Part shown: positions 16,947 through 25,257 of the stretch, in pieces | Layout: each line of letters starts with the position of its first letter | Position numbering within the stretch: position 1 is the stretch's first letter | Assembly (NCBI GenBank): GCA_900547825.1 | Contig: URII01000011.1 | Span: 1-55,314 of the forward strand | Origin: an uncultured Porphyromonadaceae bacterium | GTDB taxonomy: Bacteria > Bacteroidota > Bacteroidia > Bacteroidales > Muribaculaceae | Length of the DNA: 55,314 bases | Reading direction: 5' to 3' | The notes under the pieces: generated by a model | Databases searched by the model: none | The model's input: the letters and a program-made list of their open reading frames with translations, nothing else | What the model was told of the DNA's origin: nothing | Program-made: the position numbers and the translations under genes

Positions 16947-17885
16947 ATGAAACTCAACAAATTATTCATAGGATCAGCCATGATAGCCATGGCCTCCATG
17001 GCCTCCGCGGCCGATAACTGCCAGATCCACTTGATGGTGGCTGACGCCGCATCGGGCGAAGATGTGCCCGCAGCAGTGGCCGACCAGCTCGCCACACGCC
17101 TCGGCCGCGCCATCACCACCAACGGAGTGACAGCCGACACCGGCTACGGCCAGTTCTTTGTGGCCGGCAAGTTCAACCACATCCAGAGCGACGTGCTCCC
17201 CGGCCCCCCAATGCAACATTCGCTCTACACCACGCTCACCCTCTATATCGGCGACATCAACACAAAGAAAACTTTCGCCACCACCTCGCTCGACCTGCGC
17301 GGAGTGGGCACATCGGAGCAGCGTGCTTACATCAACGCTTTGGGCCAGCTCAATGCCAAGAACGCCAACATCCAGAACTTCATTGAAAAAGGCAAGCAGA
17401 AGATAGTTGCCTATTTCGACGCAAACTATCCCCAGATCTTGGCCAAAGCCCGTCAGGCTGCATCAATGCGCAACTACGACGAAGCCCTCTATCACTCCAC
17501 ACAGATCCCCGAATGCTGCCGCGGCTACAACGAGGCCACAAACCTCACCATACAGATATACCGCGAGCTGATCGACTTCGACGGACAGAAGCTGCTTCAG
17601 GCCGCCCGTGCAGCCTGGAACGCACAGCCCAATGCCGAAGGAGCGCAGGAAGCCTATGGCTATCTGGTTCAGATCGACCCCTCCAGCTCAGCCTACGAGG
17701 GCGCATTGAAACTTGAAAAAGAGATAGCATCTGTGGTGAAGGATGACAAAAAATTCGAGACACGCGACAAATACCGTGACGCTGTGGAGACCGAACGCCG
17801 CTACATAGAGGCAGCACGAGCTGTCGGCGTAGCCTGGGGACAAGGCCAGCAGCCTACCACCTACCATATCAACTGGCTCTACTAA
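16947..17885 (+). CDS. exported protein with a FlgT/CsgG-like N-terminal domain and helical repeats
   Basis: A 312-residue protein with a signal peptide (about 1-21, SMASAA). Residues 22-125 carry VADQLATRLGRAITTNGV, then a strand-rich part with LTLYIGD and LRGVGTSEQRAYINAL. This pattern of a helix, a Gly-containing loop and strands resembles CsgG/FlgT-type assembly proteins. Residues 150-300 are helical with a TPR-like rhythm (ARQAASMRNYDEALYHSTQI) and a cysteine pair in PECCRGY. Known members of those families build or gate secretion structures in the outer membrane; that this one does is inference. It follows the DUF6175 gene after about 60 bases. Confidence 0.72.
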   Translation: MKLNKLFIGSAMIAMASMASAADNCQIHLMVADAASGEDVPAAVADQLATRLGRAITTNGVTADTGYGQFFVAGKFNHIQSDVLPGPPMQHSLYTTLTLYIGDINTKKTFATTSLDLRGVGTSEQRAYINALGQLNAKNANIQNFIEKGKQKIVAYFDANYPQILAKARQAASMRNYDEALYHSTQIPECCRGYNEATNLTIQIYRELIDFDGQKLLQAARAAWNAQPNAEGAQEAYGYLVQIDPSSSAYEGALKLEKEIASVVKDDKKFETRDKYRDAVETERRYIEAARAVGVAWGQGQQPTTYHINWLY

Positions 17886-17914
17886 ATATCTGACACCAAC
17901 CAATCTATCACAAC

Positions 17915-17966
17915 GCATAACAGGCGGCAAGGAACACAGAGTTCCCTGTCGCCAATGTGCGTAAAA
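17915..17966 (+). other. long stem-loop between two genes of the exported-protein cluster
   Basis: An imperfect stem joins acgcat...ggcggcaaggaac with gttccctgtcgcc...gtgcgt around a short loop. It lies inside the gap before the WG-repeat gene. It lacks a following T-run, so it is more likely an mRNA processing or stability element than a full terminator. Confidence 0.5.
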
Positions 17967-18021
17967 ACACAAGATTCTGCATATCAACCAAATTTACCAA
18001 TCTAAAAATCTTTAATCTTAA

Positions 18022-19818
18022 ATGAAAAGACTTCTCTTTTTATCGGCAATAGCGCTGGGCACCCTGTGCACCTACGGGCAAAGCCTGAGCGACGATTATG
18101 TGCCGGTACAGAACGAAAAGGGCAAATGGGGCTACCAAACCTCATCAGGCACCAAAGTGATCGATTTCAAGTATGACGCAGCCGAACCATTCTCCGAAGG
18201 CCGCGCCAAAGTGCGTAAAGGCAACAAGTACGGAATCATAAATCCCGAAGGCAAGTTTGTGCTCCCCATCCAGTTCGACGACATCACCGAATGGGCTGAA
18301 TCAACCTACCGTGTGGCCAAAGGGGGCAAATGGAAAGACGGCGTGCTGTCGAACGAGAAATACGGCCTTGCCGACGTATCGGGCAAAATCGTTGTAAAAC
18401 CCGAATATGAGGAGCTCGCCATGCTTACCGGAGGGGTAGCCGCAGCCCGCAAAGGCAAAAAATACGGCTTCATATCCGATCGTTTGCAGTGGGTAGTTCC
18501 CGTGGAGTATGAAGCAGTAGGCTCATTCAACGAGCAGGGCCTCGTATGGGTCAACAAAGGATGTAAACTCGACGGCGCCACTGTCAACGGCGGCAAGTAC
18601 GGTGTGTTCGACTCCAAAGGCAACAATATCGTGCCGGTGAAATACAGCAGCTTAGGCACTTTCTACAAATGGAAGAAAGTTTACACCAACAAGGAGCTTG
18701 AGAAATTCAAAGGCAACCTCCGCTACCTCCACAGCGAGGGTGGCAGCCACCATCTACTGGCCCGCAAGGATATCGACAACGAGCTTTACAGCCCGCTGGT
18801 AATGACCGACTACGGCGAAATATACGCGTCAACATCTGCCAACGGTTCCGGCAATGGCGTGTGGACTTCCGAAGGCACTATGGTAGTGGCTCCCGGTGCC
18901 TACAAACATGCCTACGGAGTGAGCGACGGCATGGTGCTCGTGCAGACCAAAGGGGGCAACTACAATTATGTGGACGTGACCTCCGGACGCCTCATCAGCA
19001 ACCGCGGCTTCAAGGATGCGTGGAACTTCCGCAACGGTGTGGCCGTGATCCAGGAGAACGAGGGCCACTACCTCATCGACAAGTCAGGTGAGAAAATAAC
19101 CACCGGCTACGATTACATATCGCCGGCACGCAACGAAGTGCACATCGTCAAGAAAGGTGATAAATACGGAGCGATCTCAAGCTCGGGGCAACCTATACTT
19201 ATGGCTGAATACGATGCGGTGCGCCCCATCAGCGAGGACCGCATACTCGTAAAAGCCAAGAACGGCCTCTACGGCTTTGCCGACAAGACAGGCAAGATGG
19301 TGATAAAGCCCACCTACAAGTCTGCCGCTTCTTTCCGCCACGGCTGGGCCTCTGTATGCGACGCCAACGGCAACTGGGGCGATATCGATCCCGACGGCAA
19401 GGTCATGGTGCCCCTGAAATGGGACAACACCATAGTACGCTCGGAGCGCAATCCGCAGTTTATGTGGGTCAAGAAGAAGGATGATCCCCTGTTCTACTGC
19501 TACAACATCAAGGACGGCAAAATTCAGTTCAACAACGGTTACCGCGGTGTGCGCAACTTCAACACCGACTACAAAGGCGTGGCTTTCGTAAACAAGAGCA
19601 ATACCTCATGGGGTGTGGTAAATGACAAAGGCGAGGAGATTGTGCCTGTGGAAATGCCGAGCTGGAACGACGCCAACGAGGCCTACCGTTACATGCTCGA
19701 CATGGGCAAGAGCCGCTGGACCAAATGCGACACTTTCCGCGCATCACTGCGTAAGAACAAGGCACGCAACCAAAACCGTCTCACCGACCTCATTCAGGAA
19801 GGCCTTTGGGACTATTGA
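18022..19818 (+). CDS. exported WG-repeat protein
   Basis: A 598-residue protein with a signal peptide (about 1-20, LCTYGQS). The mature part is made of WG repeats of about 20-30 residues: KGKWGYQTSSG, NKYGIINPEGK, KKYGFISDRLQW, GGKYGVFDSKG, GDKYGAISSSG, NGLYGFADKTG, NGNWGDIDPDGK, NTSWGVVNDKGE. WG repeats form beta-propeller-like or solenoid surfaces and occur in many exported Bacteroidota proteins of unknown role, where binding is the usual guess. It is the largest member of the cluster. Its tail (about 560-598) is basic and lacks repeats. A hairpin precedes it, so its expression could be set apart from the genes upstream. Confidence 0.9.
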   Translation: MKRLLFLSAIALGTLCTYGQSLSDDYVPVQNEKGKWGYQTSSGTKVIDFKYDAAEPFSEGRAKVRKGNKYGIINPEGKFVLPIQFDDITEWAESTYRVAKGGKWKDGVLSNEKYGLADVSGKIVVKPEYEELAMLTGGVAAARKGKKYGFISDRLQWVVPVEYEAVGSFNEQGLVWVNKGCKLDGATVNGGKYGVFDSKGNNIVPVKYSSLGTFYKWKKVYTNKELEKFKGNLRYLHSEGGSHHLLARKDIDNELYSPLVMTDYGEIYASTSANGSGNGVWTSEGTMVVAPGAYKHAYGVSDGMVLVQTKGGNYNYVDVTSGRLISNRGFKDAWNFRNGVAVIQENEGHYLIDKSGEKITTGYDYISPARNEVHIVKKGDKYGAISSSGQPILMAEYDAVRPISEDRILVKAKNGLYGFADKTGKMVIKPTYKSAASFRHGWASVCDANGNWGDIDPDGKVMVPLKWDNTIVRSERNPQFMWVKKKDDPLFYCYNIKDGKIQFNNGYRGVRNFNTDYKGVAFVNKSNTSWGVVNDKGEEIVPVEMPSWNDANEAYRYMLDMGKSRWTKCDTFRASLRKNKARNQNRLTDLIQEGLWDY

Positions 19819-19862
19819 TCAGCACCATAATCAACACAACCTTTTAACCGTAAAATTCACAG

Positions 19863-21092
19863 ATGAAACACATATATAAAACCATATTTGCTGCCGCCAT
19901 CATGCTTGCATCGGGGGTGGCCGCCATCCATGCCGATGACTTCCAGGAGGACCGTTACCGCCGCAGCTCGCTGTGCTCCATCCTCGTAAAGCATCAGGAA
20001 CAGAAATTTGCCGACTCCATAGCCAACCAGTTCATCCAGATCCGGATCCCTGAGACTTACAATGACCATAACCTGTCGGTGCAGGTGGTTAGCGTAAACT
20101 CCAAGGGCAACTATGACGCAGCCATAAACCGCTTCATAAAGGACAACAACATAGCCTCACGCCTCGTGGGCAAATGGTTTGACCGCGACGTGTATACCGG
20201 GGCATGCACCATGAACCTCGTCAAGAAACGCGGTGTGCTCGACGCCTCCGTGCACGACTATCAGGTGGCGGCTGCCGAAACCCGCGGTTTTGCCGAGATA
20301 CAGGACGCAGGCGAGGAGCTTATCCCCAACACCTACCTGCTGATGAACGAGGTGAACTATGTCGACAAAGCCAAACGCTCAAGCTTCTGGGGCGGACTCG
20401 CCGCGCTTGCCGGCGGACTTGCCGCAGCCTATACGGGCAACAGCTCTTATCAGACATTAGGCAATACGGTAGGCGCGGTAGTATCATCCATCAAGGGTTT
20501 CTCGGTAAAAATCCATTCACGCCTCTATAAGCTTGTATGGGACGAGGAAACAGCCGGTATGTTCTACAACCAGCACTACACCGACGAGGCTTCGCTCGAC
20601 GCCGCCAAGAAATCGGCTTTCGAACGCGACCGTTCGAAATACCGTCTGGAATATGTGGGCGACATTGTGTCGAAAGGCTCCCGCACATCGTTCCTCGGCA
20701 TTAAGGAGGAAGAGCCTCACAAGATGATACGCAAGGCCACCGCCCGTGCCATCGATGAGAATATAGCCGACCTCGGCAAGAAATACGAGCAGTTCCGCGT
20801 CAAGATACCCATCTCGACTGTAGACCCCACCATCACCGCCCCCATCGGCCTGCGTGAAGGAATGACTCCCCAGTCGAAATATGAGGTTCTTGAAAAACAA
20901 CAGGACGACAAGGGACGCGTGAAATACAAGCGTGTGGGCGTAGTGAAGCCCGTTGCCTCCAAGATATGGGACAACCGTTTCATGGCCAAGGAAGAGGGTG
21001 CTTTCGGCGCCAACTTCGGATGCACCACATTTGTGCGCGTAAGCGGCAAGAAACCGGAACCCGGCTATCTGCTCCGCGAAATCGTGAAGTAA
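19863..21092 (+). CDS. exported protein with a glycine-rich hydrophobic segment
   Basis: A 409-residue protein with a signal peptide (about 1-24, VAAIHAD). The mature N-terminal domain (25-170) has CSILVKHQEQKFADSIANQF and a dense helix-strand pattern. Residues about 176-215 form a Gly/Ala-rich hydrophobic stretch (GGLAALAGGLAAAYTG) like glycine-zipper segments that insert in membranes. A mixed domain with many lysines and the stretch TVDPTITAPIGLREGMTP follows. I do not recognise the family. It is the last gene of the cluster, ending before a hairpin terminator shared with the convergent gene. A membrane-inserting role is inference from the glycine-rich segment only. Confidence 0.75.
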   Translation: MKHIYKTIFAAAIMLASGVAAIHADDFQEDRYRRSSLCSILVKHQEQKFADSIANQFIQIRIPETYNDHNLSVQVVSVNSKGNYDAAINRFIKDNNIASRLVGKWFDRDVYTGACTMNLVKKRGVLDASVHDYQVAAAETRGFAEIQDAGEELIPNTYLLMNEVNYVDKAKRSSFWGGLAALAGGLAAAYTGNSSYQTLGNTVGAVVSSIKGFSVKIHSRLYKLVWDEETAGMFYNQHYTDEASLDAAKKSAFERDRSKYRLEYVGDIVSKGSRTSFLGIKEEEPHKMIRKATARAIDENIADLGKKYEQFRVKIPISTVDPTITAPIGLREGMTPQSKYEVLEKQQDDKGRVKYKRVGVVKPVASKIWDNRFMAKEEGAFGANFGCTTFVRVSGKKPEPGYLLREIVK

Positions 21093-21110
21093 TACTTTCC
21101 CGGATAAATC

Positions 21111-21143
21111 AAACGGACTGCATGGATTCCACGCAGTCCGTTT
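21111..21143. terminator. bidirectional terminator between convergent genes
   Basis: Arms aaacggactgc and gcagtccgttt, extended by tgg/cca, surround a three-base loop, with A-tracts on one side and T-tracts on the other. It can end the cluster from the left and the small exported-protein gene from the right. Confidence 0.85.
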
Positions 21144-21176
21144 GATTTTTATCCTATTATAGGGGGTAGGTCAGAA

Positions 21177-21728
21177 TCAGTCATAATATGATATCTCACG
21201 CACTTCGGGGGTGACGACATCCGCTCCTGCGCTCTGCGTACGTTCCAGCCAGTTGCCTCTTGAGTCAACCACCTCATAGGTGTAAGTATAATTTCCCGGT
21301 TCATCCTCGGCCCACGATTCAGTCATCCGGCAAAGATTCCCTTCGGGAGAATAACCATATGTGAGGTTCCATGACCCTTCATCGCCCGTACACTTCACTT
21401 TTATTGTTTGCCCTTTATCGTTATATGTTAACTCATATATGGTTTCAGTCACATCGCCGAGTTCATTCTCGTCGCTGACGGTAAGGCTCGCCATAAGTCC
21501 TGCGGCATTATAATTCACCTTGGCGGAAGTGCCGTTGAAAACCACCAGTTTGCCGTCAGGCGAAAATCCCGCAGTCCACATCAGGGCGCGGTTGCCGTCA
21601 TACACACTGTAACACTTCACCTCCTTGACATTGCCGACGAGATTAAAGGCTGCAAGATCCGACGGGGCGCCCATAGCTGCAATAACAGATACTACAGCCA
21701 TAACCCATGATAAAAAAATCTTTTTCAT
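21177..21728 (-). CDS. small exported protein with YD/RHS-like strand repeats
   Basis: A 183-residue protein with a signal peptide (about 1-20, VIAAMGAPS). The rest is a run of short beta-strands with asparagine/glycine turns: VKVNYNAAGLMASL-like units, YELTYNDKGQTIKV, WNLTYGYSPEGNLCRM and YEVVDSRGNWLERT. The spacing recalls YD/RHS-type repeats, as in many Bacteroidota exported proteins. No catalytic motif is seen. A good promoter lies inside the 3' end of the neighbouring gene. Function unknown. Confidence 0.75.
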   Translation of the reverse strand: MKKIFLSWVMAVVSVIAAMGAPSDLAAFNLVGNVKEVKCYSVYDGNRALMWTAGFSPDGKLVVFNGTSAKVNYNAAGLMASLTVSDENELGDVTETIYELTYNDKGQTIKVKCTGDEGSWNLTYGYSPEGNLCRMTESWAEDEPGNYTYTYEVVDSRGNWLERTQSAGADVVTPEVREISYYD

Positions 21729-21751
21729 AACGTAGAATATATTGTTTCAGG

Positions 21752-21782
21752 CAAATATAGCTATTCCGAGACATCTGCGCAA
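21752..21782 (-). promoter_or_regulatory. promoter of the small exported-protein gene
   Basis: On the minus strand TTG (21780-21782) and TATATTTG (21752-21759) are 20 bases apart. The TTG lies within the last codons of the AlbA-type gene. Confidence 0.7.
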
Positions 21783-22426
21783 GTGACCATGAAGCCGCTG
21801 CGGGTGTGCACAAACTCGGCCAGCCCCATGGCATAAAGCCTTACCACCGCCCGCTCCACACTGCGCTGCGACATGCGGCAAACACCGCACAGATCCTTTA
21901 CCGACATAGGAAGGGCGCCTAAGCGCAACGCATCAAGCACCCGGCCCTCGGCAGCGGCATCAAACTCCACCGGACGGCCGCCGTCGGCTGCCGTCCATGC
22001 CCTGACCATCAGCCCCGAGGCCGCAATATTCTCGTCGGCCACACGGTAGTAGGCCCTAAGCGCATCGCCTTCCTCCTTTACGCGTACAGGACGCTGCGGA
22101 GCACGGGCCACTTCGGCCACAATCACCACCGAACCTGCGGCATCGCGGTAGGCCGTGAAAGTGACCTCCTGCGGAGGTACACAATAAATCTGTGCGGCAG
22201 CCTCCACCACATACACATCCTCATCGTTGCGCACGCCGGCCACAACGCCGTTATCCTTAACGCCTATAAGCAACCGGCCTCCGCTATGGTTGGCGAAGGC
22301 TGACAGTGAACGGGCTATCTTGCGGGCATCGTTGACGGCATATTTGAAATCCTGCCTCTCATGCTCCCCCTGGGCGATAGCGTTCTCTATGAAATATCGG
22401 CCACGTGAGGCTTTAAGATCTTTCAA
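21761..22426 (-). CDS. AlbA_2/Schlafen-type DNA-binding protein with a winged-helix tail
   Basis: A 221-residue protein. Residues 15-110 carry the AlbA_2/Schlafen core: EHERQDFKYAVNDARKIARS, FANHSGGRLLIGVKDNG, then a strand-rich part. Residues about 165-215 form a winged helix (VKDLCGVCRMSQRSVERAVV) expected to bind DNA. Members of this group are called ATP-binding or regulatory proteins, with few tested roles. The only start that keeps the domain whole is a TTG at 22426, as no ATG or GTG lies nearby. The gene begins about nine bases after mtnN and probably is its co-transcribed neighbour. Target unknown. Confidence 0.78.
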   Translation of the reverse strand: MKDLKASRGRYFIENAIAQGEHERQDFKYAVNDARKIARSLSAFANHSGGRLLIGVKDNGVVAGVRNDEDVYVVEAAAQIYCVPPQEVTFTAYRDAAGSVVIVAEVARAPQRPVRVKEEGDALRAYYRVADENIAASGLMVRAWTAADGGRPVEFDAAAEGRVLDALRLGALPMSVKDLCGVCRMSQRSVERAVVRLYAMGLAEFVHTRSGFMVTCADVSE

Positions 22427-22435
22427 AACAAGATA

Positions 22436-23125
22436 TTAGGCAATATTTTCAAGAAGCATAGCCAAGGTGTCCATGCTCTCGCGCGGCGCATCCTCCCAAA
22501 AATTGGCATACTGCGATATATTGTCGGCCGCACCCGGAGTGTCGCTGATTACCCTGACGGACATAAAGGGCACGCCGCGCAAATGGCATGTCTGCGCTAT
22601 TGCGGCGCTTTCCATATCCACCGCACACACATCGGGATACAAGGCTCTGATAGCCTCCACCTCCTCAGGGCGCGATATGAACATGTCGCCCGAAGCTATA
22701 AGGCCACGCGTGGGCGCTTTGGCAGTGCTCCACACCTGCGGATCGACAAATGCAAGGGCACCCTCGTAGAAATGGGGAAGCCCCTCCACCACGCCGTGGG
22801 GATTGTCGCTGCCGCACCACACATCGTGATAGGCCACGCGCTCGCCCACCACCACATCGAGTATGCCGGCACCGGTGTGCCCCACTCCGCCGGCCACGCC
22901 TGTGTTGATGACTAACTGAGGTTCGAATCCGCGTATCATCGAATCGGCCCCGAGCGCCGCGTTCACCTTGCCTATCCCGCAGGTCGACGCCACTATCTCA
23001 TGGTGCCCGATATGGCCGCGGTAATATGTGCGGCCATCATTCCTGAGCACCTCCACATTCTCTCCAAGCAGCCCGAGCAGCAGGTGAAGTTCCTTCTGCA
23101 TGGCCACGATTATTCCTATTTTCAT
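22436..23125 (-). CDS. mtnN: 5'-methylthioadenosine/S-adenosylhomocysteine nucleosidase
   Basis: A 229-residue enzyme, the family's usual length. It starts MKIGIIVAMQKELHLLLGLL and carries NTGVAGGVG, VVVGERVAYHDVW and AVDMESAAIAQ, the last with the catalytic-site glutamate and purine-binding residues. It cleaves methylthioadenosine and S-adenosylhomocysteine to adenine and a ribose, as part of methionine salvage and SAM by-product clearance. Its ATG overlaps the stop codon of the upstream glycosyltransferase by four bases (ATGA). Confidence in the family is high; the physiological link with the glycosyltransferase is unclear. Confidence 0.93.
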   Translation of the reverse strand: MKIGIIVAMQKELHLLLGLLGENVEVLRNDGRTYYRGHIGHHEIVASTCGIGKVNAALGADSMIRGFEPQLVINTGVAGGVGHTGAGILDVVVGERVAYHDVWCGSDNPHGVVEGLPHFYEGALAFVDPQVWSTAKAPTRGLIASGDMFISRPEEVEAIRALYPDVCAVDMESAAIAQTCHLRGVPFMSVRVISDTPGAADNISQYANFWEDAPRESMDTLAMLLENIA

Positions 23126-24828
23126 ATCGGTATCTGTCGGTTTTCTATCTTTTTAAACGAATATATCTTTATGGGTTGCCGCACATCGCAGCTGCGCCGG
23201 GGCGACTCCCACATCTCCACAAACATATACTCCCCCCGGTGCCTGTCCATAAGTTTCGCAGCATCGCGTGTGCCGCACAGCAGCAGGCCGGTGGAGGGAA
23301 GCGAGTCCTCAAACGGTTTTATGCGGTCGCGGGTATAGAAATTGGCGGTGAAGAACCGCATCATGGGAGTTTCCACATGTCCGTAATATACCGCACCGGG
23401 AGCCATCGACTCCAATTGGTCGGCCAGAGCACGGTCAGTGAGCAGCCTCACGCTGCCGGGCTGATATGCGGCTCCGAAAGCCAGATAAAGGGCATACGTC
23501 ATTGCAATCATAGAAGCTGCCCGGCCTTGAATGGAGGAGCTTTTATGCCGCAACACCCATACGGCCGCAGCCACGGAGACAATCACAGCCACCCAACCCC
23601 ATAGGCCGGGCCACATGCCGAGCCCCATGAATGCATCGGTGTGGAGCTTGCCGACAACATCGGCCAGCCCGCACTGCAATGCCACGAACAGAGCGAATGC
23701 AACACATGCCGTAACAGCCAGGCCCACAGTGTAGCCCCGGAGCCAACGGACGGCATTACGGGCCATCCACCATGCGTAGTCAGCCATCATAAGGCCAATG
23801 AACGGATACATGGGGAGCAGATACACACCGCGCTTGCTCTTGGGTATGGTGTAGAACACGAGGATCACCACCGCCGCCACAATGCCGAGGCGCCGTTCAG
23901 GACTAAGCGCACGGAACCGGGCTGCAAGCCTGCCGATATGTCCCCGACCCCTCCGGGCCATCGCGGCCACAGCTCCGAAAAGCGCGGCCAATGTGTAGGG
24001 AGCACAGCCGCCTATAAGGGAAATAAGATTATAATACCACGGATTAACATGCGATTCATAGCTCATAGTACCTGTGAAGCGTCCTATGTTTTCCTCCTTG
24101 ACAAGCTCTATGAACTCATCGCCCCCCTGACGCCACGCCGCCACATACCACAGCGCAGGCACCACAAGGGCGCACACAGCAGCCAAGGCAAGGCGCCACA
24201 GGCCGCTCCAGGCATTCCGGCCCTCCAATGTCCATGCCGTCCACACCACGGCACAGGGCAACACTATGCCCACCGGGCCTTTCGACAACACAGCACCGCT
24301 CATGAGCAGAACGCCCCACACAGGGAGGCCGCGCCATCCGCGCTCTCCCCAACGGTACAGCACTATCACCGCACCGACTATAAAAAACGTCAGCAGCATG
24401 TCAACACGGCATGCCACAGCAGCACGGTAGACTTCGAAAAAGGTAAACGCGATGACCGATGCACACAGGGCCCGGGCGGTGCCCATCCCCCTGCGCCAGA
24501 AGCGGAAACAGATCATCACCATGCCCATCAGCGCCACCGCCGACGGGAAGCGGGCCGTCCATTCCGTGACCGTGCCGCCCATAAGCCACGACACAGCGGC
24601 CACACACCATGCAAGAAACGGAGGCTTGTAAGGGATCACATCGCCGTTGCTCACAGGCAGTATCCAGTTGCCGCTGTCAAGCATCGTAACGGCCACTATG
24701 GCCTCGCGCGGCTCACCTTTGGAGAAAAACTCGGTGGCGCCGAGCACCGGCAGAAACATCAAGGCCATGGCAGCCAAAAGCCACCACGCCGCATTGCCGG
24801 CACTGATATACCGTTTTAAAATATCCAT
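23122..24828 (-). CDS. GT39/ArnT-like membrane glycosyltransferase
   Basis: A 568-residue protein with about eleven hydrophobic segments. The first extracytoplasmic loop holds the family motif: EFFSKGEPREAIVAVTMLD, with acidic catalytic-type residues, followed by WILPVSNGDVIPYKPPFLAW. That is the pattern of the PMT_2/ArnT class, which moves a sugar from a polyprenyl-phosphate donor onto lipid A, a protein or a glycan. The C-terminal soluble part is about 120 residues. It begins a three-gene minus-strand group with mtnN and the AlbA-type gene. Donor and acceptor cannot be told from sequence. Confidence 0.85.
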   Translation of the reverse strand: MDILKRYISAGNAAWWLLAAMALMFLPVLGATEFFSKGEPREAIVAVTMLDSGNWILPVSNGDVIPYKPPFLAWCVAAVSWLMGGTVTEWTARFPSAVALMGMVMICFRFWRRGMGTARALCASVIAFTFFEVYRAAVACRVDMLLTFFIVGAVIVLYRWGERGWRGLPVWGVLLMSGAVLSKGPVGIVLPCAVVWTAWTLEGRNAWSGLWRLALAAVCALVVPALWYVAAWRQGGDEFIELVKEENIGRFTGTMSYESHVNPWYYNLISLIGGCAPYTLAALFGAVAAMARRGRGHIGRLAARFRALSPERRLGIVAAVVILVFYTIPKSKRGVYLLPMYPFIGLMMADYAWWMARNAVRWLRGYTVGLAVTACVAFALFVALQCGLADVVGKLHTDAFMGLGMWPGLWGWVAVIVSVAAAVWVLRHKSSSIQGRAASMIAMTYALYLAFGAAYQPGSVRLLTDRALADQLESMAPGAVYYGHVETPMMRFFTANFYTRDRIKPFEDSLPSTGLLLCGTRDAAKLMDRHRGEYMFVEMWESPRRSCDVRQPIKIYSFKKIENRQIPI

Positions 24829-24847
24829 AAGCGTATCTTATTTCCCA

Positions 24848-24855
24848 CAAAGTTA
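24848..24855 (-). promoter_or_regulatory. -7 element for the glycosyltransferase-mtnN group
   Basis: Minus-strand TAACTTTG fits TAnnTTTG and lies about 20 bases before the start codon. The -33 element is not clear. Confidence 0.6.
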
Positions 24856-24906
24856 AGCAATCCCGCTGAAACCATCCCCATATCATAGTCTATTCCGAAA
24901 ATACTG

Positions 24907-24914
24907 TAAATTTG
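24907..24914 (+). promoter_or_regulatory. -7 element of the candidate small RNA
   Basis: TAAATTTG fits TAnnTTTG. No TTG lies at the proper distance. The downstream sequence has no ORF and ends in a terminator, so it would drive a non-coding transcript. Confidence 0.4.
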
Positions 24915-24920
24915 CAGTGT

Positions 24921-25135
24921 TTTAGGAATAGGAATTTTTTCGTCTCATAAGGTGCTGAGAATAAGAATGCTATTTATAAATATGAAAATTTTTTGACGGG
25001 CGGTGAACTTTCACGGCAGTCATAGCGTTTTAACTACGAGAAAGAGAAATTACTTTTTCCATTGCAAGAAATGTGATAATGATTGGTTTATTATCAGGCA
25101 AGGAGGCGTTGTGAAACACCTCCTTGCTTGATTTT
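24921..25135 (+). ncRNA. candidate small RNA upstream of enolase
   Basis: A transcript of about 215 bases is suggested by the -7 element at 24907-24914 and by the intrinsic terminator at 25098-25135. The interval has no ORF beyond a few codons. Local inverted repeats are weak except for the terminator. Size and isolation would suit a 6S-like RNA, but I could not fold it into the 6S shape by eye, so no family is claimed. Confidence 0.4.
25098..25135 (+). terminator. intrinsic terminator before the enolase promoter
   Basis: Nine-base arms gcaaggagg and cctccttgc enclose a 12-base loop and are followed by ttgatttt. No gene lies upstream on the plus strand, which is the main hint of a small RNA. 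Confidence 0.75.
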
Positions 25136-25157
25136 CACCTTAATTAGCATGGAGTTA

Positions 25158-25189
25158 TTTTGCAATGAGCGGTAAATTCAGTAACTTTG
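25158..25189 (+). promoter_or_regulatory. enolase promoter
   Basis: TTTTG at 25158-25162 and TAACTTTG at 25182-25189 are 19 bases apart, a full Bacteroidota consensus. The leader is about 60 bases. Confidence 0.85.
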
Positions 25190-25257
25190 CACGGTTAAAA
25201 AGCTATAAGGAAACATACTACAATCATATAACCAAACTCACTAAGTTATAAATCGTT

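Larger units (their letters stand above)
24829..25257. other. gene-free region between the divergent glycosyltransferase and enolase genes
   Basis: About 430 bases without an ORF that I trust. It holds a minus-strand promoter, a plus-strand -7 element, a candidate small RNA that ends in a clear terminator, and the enolase promoter; these are listed separately. Confidence 0.7.

Noticed and set aside
13904..21092. Curli or flagellar operon
   Set aside because: The likeness to CsgG, FlgT and FlgP is partial. No csgA-like repeats, flagellin, hook or motor genes lie near.
23641..24819. 392-codon open frame antisense to the GT39-type gene
   Set aside because: The composition is rich in His and Arg without hydrophobic rhythm, as expected for the complement of a membrane-protein gene.
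24921..25135. Assigning the candidate RNA to 6S RNA
   Set aside because: I could not find the long closing stem with a central bulge by eye. A covariance-model search would decide.
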